Part shown: in pieces, positions 1 to 6,298 of the stretch
Layout of the letters: every line of letters starts with the position of its first letter
Numbering within the stretch: the stretch's first letter is position 1
Assembly: GCA_937898265.1 (NCBI GenBank)
Contig: CALEJM010000125.1
Span: 1-6,298 of the forward strand
Direction: 5' to 3'
From: an uncultured Porphyromonadaceae bacterium
Lineage (GTDB): Bacteria > Bacteroidota > Bacteroidia > Bacteroidales > Paludibacteraceae
Length of the DNA stretch: 6,298 nucleotides
Notes under the pieces: model-generated
Seen by the model: only the letters and a program-made list of their open reading frames with translations
Database searches by the model: none
What the model was told of the DNA's origin: nothing
Position numbers and translations under genes: made by a program

Positions 1-1337
1 ATGATCTGCTGGACCTCGGTCTTTGAGTCGCTGATGAGGTAAAGCTCCTCGTGTGGTACGGTACCCGTATCAATCCAGTCAGGAACGTCTTCACGGAAAG
101 TAAGCTCGGCGATGCGTGGGATGGAATGCTTGGCAGCGAGGTCTGCATAGACGACTGCCTCGATGAGTGAGTTGCTGGCCAGACGATTACCGCCGTGGAG
201 GCCTGTGCAAGAGCACTCGCCAGCAGCGTAGAGGCGGTTGATGCTCGACTGTCCGTCATAATCGACGAGGATGCCGCCGCACATATAGTGATGGCATGGC
301 ACGACAGGGATTGGCTCCTTGGTGATGTCAATACCGATGCTGAGACACTTCTTATAGATGTTAGGGAAGTGGTGCTTGGTCTCCTCTGGGTCCTTGTGGG
401 TCACGTCGAGGAAGACATGGTCCGTGCCGTTGAGCTTCATCTCATTGAAGATGGCACGTGCGGTGATGTCGCGAGGGGCAAGCGAGAGACGTGGGTCATA
501 CTTGTGCATGAACTCTGAACCGTCGAGGTTGCGAAGGATGCCGCCGTAGCCACGCATGGCCTCGGTGATGAGGAACGATGGGTGGAGGCCCGGGTGATAG
601 AAGGCTGTTGGGTGGAACTGCACGAACTCCATGTCGCGGATGACGCCGCGGGCACGGTGTACCATGGCGATGCCGTCGCCAGTGGCTACCAATGGGTTGG
701 TGGTGGTGGTGTAGACGTTGCCGATGCCGCCAGTGGCCAACATGGTGACTTTGCCGAGGAAGGTGTCGACGGTCTTGGTCTCTGGGTTCATGGCGTAGGC
801 GCCATAGCAGGTGATGTTAGGAGTATGGCGTGTTACGACCTGTCCGAGGTGATGTTGTGTGATAATATCGATGGCGAAGCAGTGTTCGTAGACGTCGATG
901 TTCGGATGTTTCTTGATACATTTGATCAGACTCTGCTGAATCTCGGCGCCCGTGCTGTCCTTGTGGTGGAGGATGCGGAATTCGCTGTGACCGCCTTCTT
1001 TGTGGAGGTCGAAGCTGCCGTCGGGCGCTTTGTCGAAGTCGACACCCCACTTCAGCAGCTGCTCTATCTGCTCTGGAGCATGCTTCACGACTTTCTCCAC
1101 GGCTTTGATGTCGCAGATGCCGTCGCCGGCAACGAGGGTGTCTTGGATATGTTTTTCGTAGTTGTCTACTACGGTGTTTGTAACAGAAGAGATTCCGCCT
1201 TGAGCTAAAGCAGTGTTAGCCTCATCAAGTTCTGACTTACAAAGGATAGCCACCTTGCCTGCGTGAGCCACCTTGAGGGCGAAACTCATGCCTGCGATGC
1301 CGCTTCCAATGACCAAAAAATCGTACTTGTGTTCCAT
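1..1337 (-). CDS. nadB: L-aspartate oxidase NadB (C-terminus beyond window)
   Basis: This flavoenzyme oxidises L-aspartate to iminoaspartate, which NadA condenses with dihydroxyacetone phosphate to quinolinate in de novo NAD synthesis. It acts in the cytoplasm. I translated the minus strand by hand: 445 uninterrupted codons from the ATG at 1337, with the frame still open at base 1. The family is usually about 525 residues, so roughly 80 C-terminal residues (most of the helical domain) lie outside. Visible signatures are the FAD Rossmann motif GSGIAG (residues 11-16), ALAQGGI (43-49), GGHSEFRILH (115-124), QFHPTAF (240-246), LAPRDITARAI (286-296), HHYMCGGI (349-356) and GECSCTGLHGGNRLASNS (373-390). 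R289 and R385 fall where the catalytic arginines of E. coli NadB (R290, R386) are expected. The LAPRD block and capping domain favour NadB over succinate dehydrogenase or fumarate reductase flavoproteins. The start sits at the beginning of the FAD motif. No nadA or nadC is visible. It is transcribed away from the permease operon. Confidence 0.96.
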   Translation of the reverse strand, partial: MEHKYDFLVIGSGIAGMSFALKVAHAGKVAILCKSELDEANTALAQGGISSVTNTVVDNYEKHIQDTLVAGDGICDIKAVEKVVKHAPEQIEQLLKWGVDFDKAPDGSFDLHKEGGHSEFRILHHKDSTGAEIQQSLIKCIKKHPNIDVYEHCFAIDIITQHHLGQVVTRHTPNITCYGAYAMNPETKTVDTFLGKVTMLATGGIGNVYTTTTNPLVATGDGIAMVHRARGVIRDMEFVQFHPTAFYHPGLHPSFLITEAMRGYGGILRNLDGSEFMHKYDPRLSLAPRDITARAIFNEMKLNGTDHVFLDVTHKDPEETKHHFPNIYKKCLSIGIDITKEPIPVVPCHHYMCGGILVDYDGQSSINRLYAAGECSCTGLHGGNRLASNSLIEAVVYADLAAKHSIPRIAELTFREDVPDWIDTGTVPHEELYLISDSKTEVQQI

Positions 1338-1425
1338 TACGATATTGTTCTTTATCTTACAGCAATTATTTGTTATTTGGCTGTCAACGCATTAGCATTA
1401 ATCAACCACTATTTCTTTTGCGCCC

Positions 1426-1433
1426 CAAAGGTA
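1426..1433 (-). promoter_or_regulatory. Probable nadB promoter, -7 box
   Basis: The minus strand reads TACCTTTG, an exact match to the Bacteroidota housekeeping -7 consensus TAnnTTTG. Transcription would start a few bases downstream, near 1418-1420, giving nadB a leader of about 80 nt. I see no clear TTG-type -33 element at the expected 19-21 bp spacing (about 1453-1456), so the promoter may be weak or activator-dependent. An inverted-repeat cluster lies just upstream at 1458-1499. The assignment rests on the consensus and position only. Confidence 0.55.
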
Positions 1434-1457
1434 AGGGTTTTCGGCAAGATAAACGCC

Positions 1458-1499
1458 TTTTACTACTTTATATTTTAAGAAAAGTTTTACGTAGTAAAA
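1458..1499. repeat. Inverted-repeat cluster upstream of nadB promoter
   Basis: TTTTACTAC at 1458-1466 is perfectly complementary to GTAGTAAAA at 1491-1499 (9 bp arms, 24-base spacer). A second, tighter inverted repeat overlaps it: TTTTAC (1485-1490), a 3-base spacer, then GTAAAA (1494-1499). So the hexamer TTTTAC occurs three times in 42 bp, once inverted. The cluster begins about 25 bp upstream of the nadB -7 box, where a regulator site could sit. The repeats are seen directly; the operator role is inference, and A/T-rich sequence makes such repeats easier to get by chance. Confidence 0.4.
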
Positions 1500-1802
1500 A
1501 AGGGGTGGATTTTTAGCACGATAGCACCATCGGCAAAGTGGGACTGCGAGTCAGCAAAAGTAGAGACGAACTTGCTTAGGAAGAAAGAACAGGGTGCTTC
1601 GTGAAACAAGTCAAATCTTGGGGATGACGAAAGACCAATCACACTGTGACAACTTTCTTCAAAACAAATATTAAATTATTGATTTTCTACAAAACACAAC
1701 GTTTTTTCCACTAAGGAATCTGCCATGCCGAAAACTGGCAAGGGTTCAGAATTCGTAATTTTTATGTTTTCGATTTCGCCCCGATTTTTGGCGGCTTGGC
1801 AT

Positions 1803-1835
1803 CTGAAAACGGCATTTTCGGACGCCGTTTTTCAG
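1803..1835. repeat. Strong hairpin in intergenic region
   Basis: CTGAAAACGGC (1803-1813) pairs with GCCGTTTTTCAG (1824-1835) across a 10-base loop; the right arm has one extra T, so the stem is 11 bp with a single-base bulge. The structure is readable on both strands. The plus strand has a T-run only after a CACCGA spacer (1836-1841), so it is not a textbook intrinsic terminator. It could be part of a structured small RNA, a convergent terminator, or a dispersed repeat. Its lower stem is A/T and its upper stem G/C. Confidence 0.5.
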
Positions 1836-2211
1836 CACCGATTTTTACTTCAAAAACAACAGCCGACAGCCAGAGTTGACGAATCGGACAACAAAAACAC
1901 ACAACGGGAAATAGAAACCGACATTTTTGTCTGCAAAAAACGCACTGCGAAACGCAAAGTTCAAGAATAATTGGCCGTACCGGTGATTTTTATTTCAAGA
2001 GATTTGTCCAACGGACCCACCGACCGAAGGGAGGTAATTTGAGAAGGAGAGAATTTTTCAGTTAGTAATTCATTGTCCAACAGTTTCTCTAATTCGTGTT
2101 TTTCAAGAAGATTTTGATGACTGCGAAAGTCTGACTTTGAGAGCCGAGCCTTCGTTTTTTGTATCCACATCACATCATTGCAAAAAAGTCGTCGTTTTCA
2201 TAGAAAAGTTG

Positions 2212-2219
2212 TATCTTTG
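2212..2219 (+). promoter_or_regulatory. Probable promoter (-7 box) of the permease-ribBA operon
   Basis: TATCTTTG matches the Bacteroidota -7 consensus TAnnTTTG exactly and is followed by CA, a common context. It ends 21 bp before the permease start codon, so the mRNA would begin near 2224-2229 with a very short leader. No convincing -33 TTG lies 19-21 bp upstream; the nearest TTG (2178-2180) is about 31 bp away. No Shine-Dalgarno is present, as is normal in this phylum. Confidence 0.65.
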
Positions 2220-2228
2220 CACATTAAA

Positions 2229-2240
2229 ATGGATAAGTAG
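2229..2240 (+). other. Three-codon mini-ORF abutting the permease start
   Basis: ATG GAT AAG TAG (Met-Asp-Lys-stop) is followed with no gap by the ATG of the permease gene, in the same frame. Given the promoter just upstream, this ATG would lie at or within a few bases of the mRNA 5' end. It may be chance, or a minimal upstream ORF whose termination affects initiation at 2241. The sequence shows only the arrangement. Confidence 0.25.
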
Positions 2241-3758
2241 ATGTTACGCATTAAACGACTTGATGCTTACTTGGTTAAGAACTTCCTCGGGCTGTTCTTC
2301 GTGACCTTCTTTATCTGCCTCTTCATCGTTATCATGCAGTTTTTGTGGATGCATGTCAACGACCTGGTGGGTAAGGGACTTCCGATGAAGGTGCTGATGC
2401 AGTTCTTTTTCTATGCGTCGCTGTCGATGGTGCCACTGGCTCTACCCCTCGCCATCCTGCTGGCGTCGCTGATGACATTCGGCAACCTCGGCGAACGATT
2501 GGAGCTGCTGGCCATGAAGTCGGCAGGCATCTCGCTGTTCCGCATCATGAGGTCGCTGATTGTGACTATCTCGTTCGTGGTGGTGGGCGCGTTCTTCTTC
2601 TCCAACAACGTGATCCCTGTGGCACAGAAGAAGATGTGGGCGCTGATGTTCTCCATACGTCAGACGTCGCCCGAACTGGATGTGCCTGTGGGCGAGTTCT
2701 ACAGCGGCATCCACGGCATGAACCTCTACGTGCGTAGCAAGAACCACAAGACGCAAGCACTGGAGAACGTGATGATCTACGATTTCTCGCAGGGCTTCAA
2801 CAACGCCTCCGTAACCACCGCCGACTCCGTTCATATCAAACTGACGGAGGACAAACGCAACCTCGTGCTGCAACTCTTCGGCGGCGAGCAGTTTGAGAAT
2901 CTCAGGAAACAGCAGTTCGTAGGCACGTCCAACGTCCCCTACCGCCGCGAGACGTTCAAGGAGAAGGAGATTCTGATTGACTTCGACTCCAACTTCCAAG
3001 AGATTGACGAGAGCGTGTTGGACGACCAGCACGTCAGCAAGAATATCGTTCGACTGACCCACGACATCGACTCCGCCAACCACCGTTGCGACTCGCTGGA
3101 GAAGGCGTTTGCACAACGGATGGTAAACGAGGGATATTTCAACGATGCCTACAAACCCACCGAACGTGAGATAGCTCGCAACGAGGTGCTCAAGCCTACA
3201 ATGCCAATTCTCAATGCCGACTCAGTCTTTATGGCGAGTTCGCAAAAGGATATGGAGGCTATCAGCAAGGCCGCCAAGCAAAAGGCACAGAACAACCGCG
3301 CCAACCTGACGTTCCACCGCATCAACGTGGACGACGCCAGCGACTTCAGCGCCCGCCACAACATCGAATGGCACCAGAAGTTCACCCTCAGTCTCGCCTG
3401 TCTGATCTTCTTCTTCATCGGAGCTCCGCTCGGTGCCATCATCGGCAAGGGCGGCTTAGGCATGCCAACGGTCATCAGCATCGTGCTCTTCCTGGTCTAC
3501 TACGTGGTCAACACCACCGGCGTCAAGATGGCTCGCGAACTGCTCTGGCCTGTATGGCAAGGCATGTGGCTCAGCTCGTTCGTCCTCGCCCCTATCGGCA
3601 TCTTCTTCACCTACAAGGCTGCCACCGACAGCGCCATCTTCAAGAGCGAAGCCTATAAGATATGGTGGACACAGTTGAAGGAGTTTTGGAAACGCGTTCA
3701 GGAGCAGGGAGGCGCACTGCAATGGGTTCGCAAGACCATCCAATCAAGAAAAAAATAA
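2241..3758 (+). CDS. LptF/LptG family permease (YjgP/YjgQ), LPS export
   Basis: This is an inner-membrane subunit of the family that, with the ATPase LptB, extracts lipopolysaccharide and passes it to the LptC/LptA bridge. The 505-residue protein shows the family layout. There are three N-terminal membrane segments (about 14-35, 51-77, 103-123), a large periplasmic region (about 124-380), and three C-terminal segments (about 381-402, 409-426, 440-458), then a basic cytoplasmic tail. [15 protein letters not shown] (84-98), between segments 2 and 3, is the coupling-helix region that contacts the ATPase. [16 protein letters not shown] (394-409) is typical of the C-terminal half. E. coli LptF and LptG are about 360 residues; the extra length is a charged, helix-prone stretch (about 250-375) after the beta-rich domain, a pattern I associate with Bacteroidota homologues. 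I leave the symbol blank because LptF and LptG are hard to tell apart in this phylum. The start follows the promoter and stop codon directly. It is probably the first gene of the operon. Confidence 0.9.
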   Translation: MLRIKRLDAYLVKNFLGLFFVTFFICLFIVIMQFLWMHVNDLVGKGLPMKVLMQFFFYASLSMVPLALPLAILLASLMTFGNLGERLELLAMKSAGISLFRIMRSLIVTISFVVVGAFFFSNNVIPVAQKKMWALMFSIRQTSPELDVPVGEFYSGIHGMNLYVRSKNHKTQALENVMIYDFSQGFNNASVTTADSVHIKLTEDKRNLVLQLFGGEQFENLRKQQFVGTSNVPYRRETFKEKEILIDFDSNFQEIDESVLDDQHVSKNIVRLTHDIDSANHRCDSLEKAFAQRMVNEGYFNDAYKPTEREIARNEVLKPTMPILNADSVFMASSQKDMEAISKAAKQKAQNNRANLTFHRINVDDASDFSARHNIEWHQKFTLSLACLIFFFIGAPLGAIIGKGGLGMPTVISIVLFLVYYVVNTTGVKMARELLWPVWQGMWLSSFVLAPIGIFFTYKAATDSAIFKSEAYKIWWTQLKEFWKRVQEQGGALQWVRKTIQSRKK

Positions 3759-3781
3759 TAATACACAATACACTTTTTGCA

Positions 3782-4987
3782 ATGAATAAGAAACTCAACA
3801 CTATCGAAGAAGCCATCGAAGATTTCCGCGAAGGCAAATTCCTCATCGTTGTCGACGACGAGGACCGTGAGAATGAAGGCGACTTCATCATAGCAGCTGA
3901 AAAGATAACACCCGAGAAGGTGAATTTCATGTTGAAAAACGGTCGCGGCGTGCTCTGTGCTCCACTCCCTGAGGAGCGCTGCGAGGAGTTGGAACTGACC
4001 CATCAGGTCTCAAACAACACCTCAATGCTCGGCACTCCATTCACCGTAACCGTCGACAAACTGGAGGGTTGCTCAACCGGCGTATCAACACACGACCGCG
4101 CTGCCACCATCCAAGCCTTGGCCGACCCTAACTCAAAGCCATCAACCTTCGGACGCCCAGGTCACATCAACCCTCTCTACGCTAAGTCGAAAGGCGTGCT
4201 CCGTCGCGCTGGCCACACCGAAGCCTCCATCGACCTCGCCCGTCTGGCTGGCCTCCGCCCTGCCGCTGCACTCATCGAAATCATGAACGAGGACGGCACC
4301 ATGGCTCGCATGCCTCAACTCTTTGAGATTGCCGAGAAATACGACATCAAAATCATCACCATTGCCGACCTCATCGCCTACCGTCTCCGCACCGAGAGCC
4401 TCGTTGAGCGTGGCGAAGAGGTGGAACTTCCAACCAAATACGGACACTTCAAACTGATTCCTTTCCGTCAGAAATCCAACGGCTTGGAGCACATCGCCCT
4501 CATCAAAGGCGAATGGAAGGAAAACGAGCCTATCCTCGTGCGCGTTCACTCTTCTTGCGCCACAGGCGATATCTTCGGCTCACTCCGCTGCGAGTGTGGC
4601 GACCAACTCCATAAAGCTATGGAAGAGATTGAGAAAGAGGGCAAAGGCGTTGTGGTCTACCTCTCACAAGAGGGTCGCGGCATCGGTCTGATGAACAAAA
4701 TCAAAGCCTACAAACTCCAAGAGGAGGGTCTCGACACCGTCGACGCCAACGTTCACCTCGGCTTCAAAGCTGACGAACGCGAATACGGCGTAGGCGCCAA
4801 CATCCTCAGCGCGCTCGGCGTCAAGAAGATGCGCCTCATGACTAACAACCCAGTGAAGCGTGTCGGCCTCGAGAGCTTCGGCCTCGAAATCACCGAGAAC
4901 GTGCCTCTGGAGATTGAACCTAACGACTACAACCGTGTCTACATGAAAACCAAGAAGACACGCATGGGTCACGACCTCCACATCTAA
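3782..4987 (+). CDS. ribBA: Bifunctional RibBA: DHBP synthase / GTP cyclohydrolase II
   Basis: A 401-residue fusion that catalyses both entry reactions of riboflavin synthesis. The N-terminal half (about 5-203) converts ribulose-5-phosphate to 3,4-dihydroxy-2-butanone-4-phosphate plus formate. The C-terminal half (about 210-401) opens GTP to the diaminopyrimidine precursor. The RibB half shows the acidic metal-binding loop [10 protein letters not shown] (25-34), RPGHINPL (125-132), [14 protein letters not shown] (144-157) and NEDGTMAR (169-176). The RibA half shows zinc ligands C259, C270 and C272 in VHSSCATGD and LRCECGDQ, then SQEGRGIGL (295-303), [10 protein letters not shown] (331-340) and TNNPVK (354-359). 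Both halves keep their key residues, so both activities are expected. The frame is open 40 codons further upstream, into the permease gene, but the ATG at 3782 gives the normal N-terminus. It lies 23 bp after the permease stop, too close for an FMN riboswitch, so it probably relies on the upstream promoter. Confidence 0.96.
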   Translation: MNKKLNTIEEAIEDFREGKFLIVVDDEDRENEGDFIIAAEKITPEKVNFMLKNGRGVLCAPLPEERCEELELTHQVSNNTSMLGTPFTVTVDKLEGCSTGVSTHDRAATIQALADPNSKPSTFGRPGHINPLYAKSKGVLRRAGHTEASIDLARLAGLRPAAALIEIMNEDGTMARMPQLFEIAEKYDIKIITIADLIAYRLRTESLVERGEEVELPTKYGHFKLIPFRQKSNGLEHIALIKGEWKENEPILVRVHSSCATGDIFGSLRCECGDQLHKAMEEIEKEGKGVVVYLSQEGRGIGLMNKIKAYKLQEEGLDTVDANVHLGFKADEREYGVGANILSALGVKKMRLMTNNPVKRVGLESFGLEITENVPLEIEPNDYNRVYMKTKKTRMGHDLHI

Positions 4988-5011
4988 TCACTCTTTCAAA
5001 AACGACATAAC

Positions 5012-5060
5012 ACACCACCTCATAGAGATACGGCAACACCCTATCTCTATGTCGTGGTGT
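5012..5060 (+). promoter_or_regulatory. Large hairpin in ribBA-lipA gap; attenuator or terminator-like
   Basis: Arms 5012-5030 and 5042-5060 are complementary at 17 of 19 positions: 7 bp, a 2x2 internal mismatch, then 10 bp, with an 11-base loop. There is no T-run after the stem (it continues TGAACATC), so classic intrinsic termination is doubtful. Two other pairings compete: CAACACC (5034-5040) with GGTGTTG (5056-5062), and CGACAT (5003-5008) with ATGTCG (5049-5054). The stem ends 15 bases before the lipA start. It could separate lipA expression from ribBA, protect a processed mRNA end, or act as a switch. The structure is seen; the function is inference. Confidence 0.5.
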
Positions 5061-5075
5061 TGAACATCATCAAAC

Positions 5076-5936
5076 ATGGGACACATCAGGAAACCAGAAT
5101 GGCTTAAAATCGACTTCCGCAGCGAGAACCACTACTCCAACGTGGGCAACACACTCAAACAGCACGGACTGCACACGATTTGCAGCAGCGGACGCTGTCC
5201 GAACATGTCGGAATGCTGGAGTCGAGGCACTGCCACATTCATGATTCTCGGCGACATCTGCACCCGCGCCTGCCGCTTCTGCAACACCAAATCGGGCAAA
5301 CCGCTCCCCGTGGTAGAGAGCGAGCCAAGAAGTCTCGCCGAATCGATTCAGAAACTGCAACTGAAGCATGCCGTCATCACCTCCGTTGACCGCGACGACC
5401 TCCCCGACCTCGGCGCCAGCCATTGGGCACGCTGCATCGAAGAGGTGCGCGCCTTGAATCCCAACACAACGATTGAGGTACTCGTGCCCGACTTCCAAGG
5501 ACACGACGAACTGGTCGACATCGTGGCTGCCGCCCGTCCCGACGTGATGGCACACAACATCGAGACTGTGGAACGCCTCACTCCCGACGTTCGCCGCGTG
5601 GCAAAATACGACACCAGCCTCCACACCTTGGCACGCATCCACGCCAACGGTCTCCCAACCAAGAGCGGCATGATGCTCGGATTGGGCGAGACGGAAGACG
5701 AGATTTTCCGCACCCTCGACGACCTCCTCGAAGTGGGTTGCGAGATGGTGACCATCGGACAATATCTCCAACCAACCAGCAAACACTACGAGGTGAAAGC
5801 CTATATCCACCCAGACGACTTCAAACGCTATGAGGAGATTGCTCTCCAAAAAGGTTTCAAGACTGTGGTAAGCGGTCCGCTGGTTCGCTCGTCCTACCAC
5901 GCCGACATGTTCATCCACAACAAGAAGCAAGACTAA
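5076..5936 (+). CDS. lipA: Lipoyl synthase LipA
   Basis: This radical SAM enzyme inserts two sulfur atoms into octanoyl groups carried on lipoyl domains, making the lipoyl cofactor of 2-oxoacid dehydrogenases and the glycine cleavage system. The 286-residue protein carries both iron-sulfur sites that define the family. The auxiliary, sulfur-donating cluster has cysteines C36, C41 and C47 (CX4CX5C in CSSGRCPNMSEC). The radical SAM cluster has C62, C66 and C69 (CX3CX2C in CTRACRFC). The C-terminal RSSY motif (271-274), whose serine ligates the auxiliary cluster, is present. Other family blocks are TSVDRDDLPDLGA, PDVMAHNIET and KSGMMLGLGE. It is shorter than E. coli LipA (321) because of a short N-terminal extension, common outside proteobacteria. 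No octanoyltransferase gene (lipB) is in the window. The gene starts 88 bp after ribBA, behind a hairpin, and is followed 18 bp later by a permease gene, so it is probably cotranscribed. Confidence 0.97.
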   Translation: MGHIRKPEWLKIDFRSENHYSNVGNTLKQHGLHTICSSGRCPNMSECWSRGTATFMILGDICTRACRFCNTKSGKPLPVVESEPRSLAESIQKLQLKHAVITSVDRDDLPDLGASHWARCIEEVRALNPNTTIEVLVPDFQGHDELVDIVAAARPDVMAHNIETVERLTPDVRRVAKYDTSLHTLARIHANGLPTKSGMMLGLGETEDEIFRTLDDLLEVGCEMVTIGQYLQPTSKHYEVKAYIHPDDFKRYEEIALQKGFKTVVSGPLVRSSYHADMFIHNKKQD

Positions 5937-5954
5937 TATCCCGCTACTCCTACG

Positions 5955-6298
5955 ATGCGCTACGAACGTTTCATCGCACAACATTTCCACCAAGCCGACC
6001 TCCGCAAAGGGAAGAGCATGTCGAAGCCTGCCGTCAAGGTAGCCACATTCGGCATCGCTGTGGGTCTGGCGGTGATGCTGCTGGCGGTCTCGGTGGTCGT
6101 AGGATTCAAGCATGAGGTAAGAAATCAGGTCATCGGCTTCGGTTCTCACATCCAGTTGACAGCCAACGAGTTTGAGCAGACCTACGAGCACACCCCCATC
6201 CTTCTTGACGAGGGCGACATTGCACGTCTCCAACAAACGGAATATATCACCCGAGTGCAACCCGTGGTCACCAAGAGCGGCATCATCAAGACCGACGA
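5955..6298 (+). CDS. FtsX/LolC-E-like ABC transporter permease (N-terminal part)
   Basis: The first 114 residues of a protein cut by the window end. A short basic N-terminus (FIAQHFHQADLRKGKSMSKP) leads into one membrane segment (about 28-50, rich in G, A, V, L), followed by VVGFKHEVRNQVIGFGSHI (48-66) and a soluble, probably periplasmic stretch. This matches the start of MacB/LolC/LolE-type permeases with an FtsX domain, in which a first membrane helix precedes a large periplasmic domain and three more helices follow. In Bacteroidota such proteins are usually annotated as lipoprotein-releasing or generic ABC permeases. The periplasmic fold and the remaining helices are not visible, so substrate is unknown. 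The ATG at 5955, 18 bp after the lipA stop, puts the first helix in the usual place. It is likely the fourth gene of the operon. No ATPase gene is visible. Confidence 0.85.
   Translation, partial: MRYERFIAQHFHQADLRKGKSMSKPAVKVATFGIAVGLAVMLLAVSVVVGFKHEVRNQVIGFGSHIQLTANEFEQTYEHTPILLDEGDIARLQQTEYITRVQPVVTKSGIIKTD

Larger units (their letters stand above)
1338..2240. other. Long intergenic region between divergent nadB and permease operon
   Basis: About 900 bp with no defensible gene. It is AT-richer than its flanks, especially 1440-1510 and 1655-1715. It contains the nadB and permease promoters at its two ends, an inverted-repeat cluster (1458-1499), a short palindrome TCACACTGTGA (1640-1650), a hairpin (1803-1835), and two weak small open frames. 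One is 1725-1970 on plus (81 codons). The other is 1961-2173 on minus (70 codons from a GTG, or 69 from the next ATG), and they converge and overlap by 10 bp. Neither has recognisable domains or a promoter in place. Possible contents are a small RNA, a decayed gene, or a dispersed intergenic repeat; the sequence alone does not decide. I found no tRNA-like cloverleaf or rRNA. Confidence 0.7.

Noticed and set aside
582..1208. A 208-codon plus-strand open frame opposite nadB.
   Set aside because: nadB reads without interruption and with all its motifs on the other strand; the plus frame is an antisense shadow with no recognisable protein features.
1555..1562. A second minus-strand TAnnTTTG match (TACTTTTG) upstream of nadB.
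   Set aside because: It has no -33 partner and would give a leader of more than 200 nt. One such match is expected by chance in AT-rich sequence of this length.
1725..1970. An 81-codon plus-strand open frame in the intergenic region.
   Set aside because: Its predicted protein has no coherent domain or hydrophobic pattern, there is no promoter box in front of it, and a strong hairpin lies within it. I cannot support it as a gene.
2442..3116. A 224-codon minus-strand open frame inside the LptF/G-family gene.
   Set aside because: It is an antisense shadow; the sense frame has clear membrane segments and family motifs.
3662..3781. An extended start for ribBA overlapping the end of the permease gene.
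   Set aside because: The extra 40 residues are the permease tail read in another frame, and family proteins start at the MNKKL-type position just before the RibB domain.
3759..3781. An FMN riboswitch in front of ribBA.
   Set aside because: Only 23 bp separate the two genes, far too short for that element, and no part of its conserved sequence is visible.
5070..6260. A 396-codon open frame on the minus strand opposite lipA and the following permease gene.
   Set aside because: It runs antisense through two genes with clear family motifs. Its composition (rich in V, H, E, G, A) is what the codon bias of the sense genes produces when read backwards, and it shows no domain.

Overview
The window looks like chromosomal DNA of a Bacteroidota bacterium, most likely Bacteroidales/Prevotellaceae (genus inferred, not proven). 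The evidence is two exact TAnnTTTG -7 promoter boxes of the Bacteroidota type, no Shine-Dalgarno sequences before the genes but A/T-rich start contexts, a bifunctional RibBA, and a LptF/LptG-type permease with an enlarged periplasmic region. Codon use is GC-rich at third positions and similar across all genes, so nothing in the coding part looks recently transferred.

Layout: (1) 1-1337, minus strand: nadB, L-aspartate oxidase, cut at its C-terminal end by the window edge. (2) 1338-2240: a gene-poor, AT-richer stretch of about 900 bp between divergent genes. It holds one promoter for each direction, several inverted repeats and two weak small open frames, but no gene I can defend. (3) 2241-6298, plus strand: four closely spaced genes. 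They are an LptF/LptG-family permease, ribBA (23 bp gap), lipA (88 bp gap containing a strong hairpin), and the start of an FtsX/LolC-E-like ABC transporter permease (18 bp gap, cut by the window edge). The spacing suggests one operon, with the hairpin before lipA as the only obvious internal control or termination point.

Functionally the window mixes cofactor synthesis with envelope transport. NadB starts de novo NAD synthesis and itself uses FAD, RibBA commits GTP and ribulose-5-phosphate to riboflavin/FAD, and LipA makes lipoyl groups. The LptF/G-type permease and the FtsX-like permease are inner-membrane parts of lipopolysaccharide and probable lipoprotein or envelope ABC transport.

I see no defence system, mobile element, CRISPR array, tRNA or rRNA. 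The coding part is ordinary housekeeping. The places worth a second look are non-coding: the 1338-2240 intergenic region and the ribBA-lipA hairpin with competing pairings.
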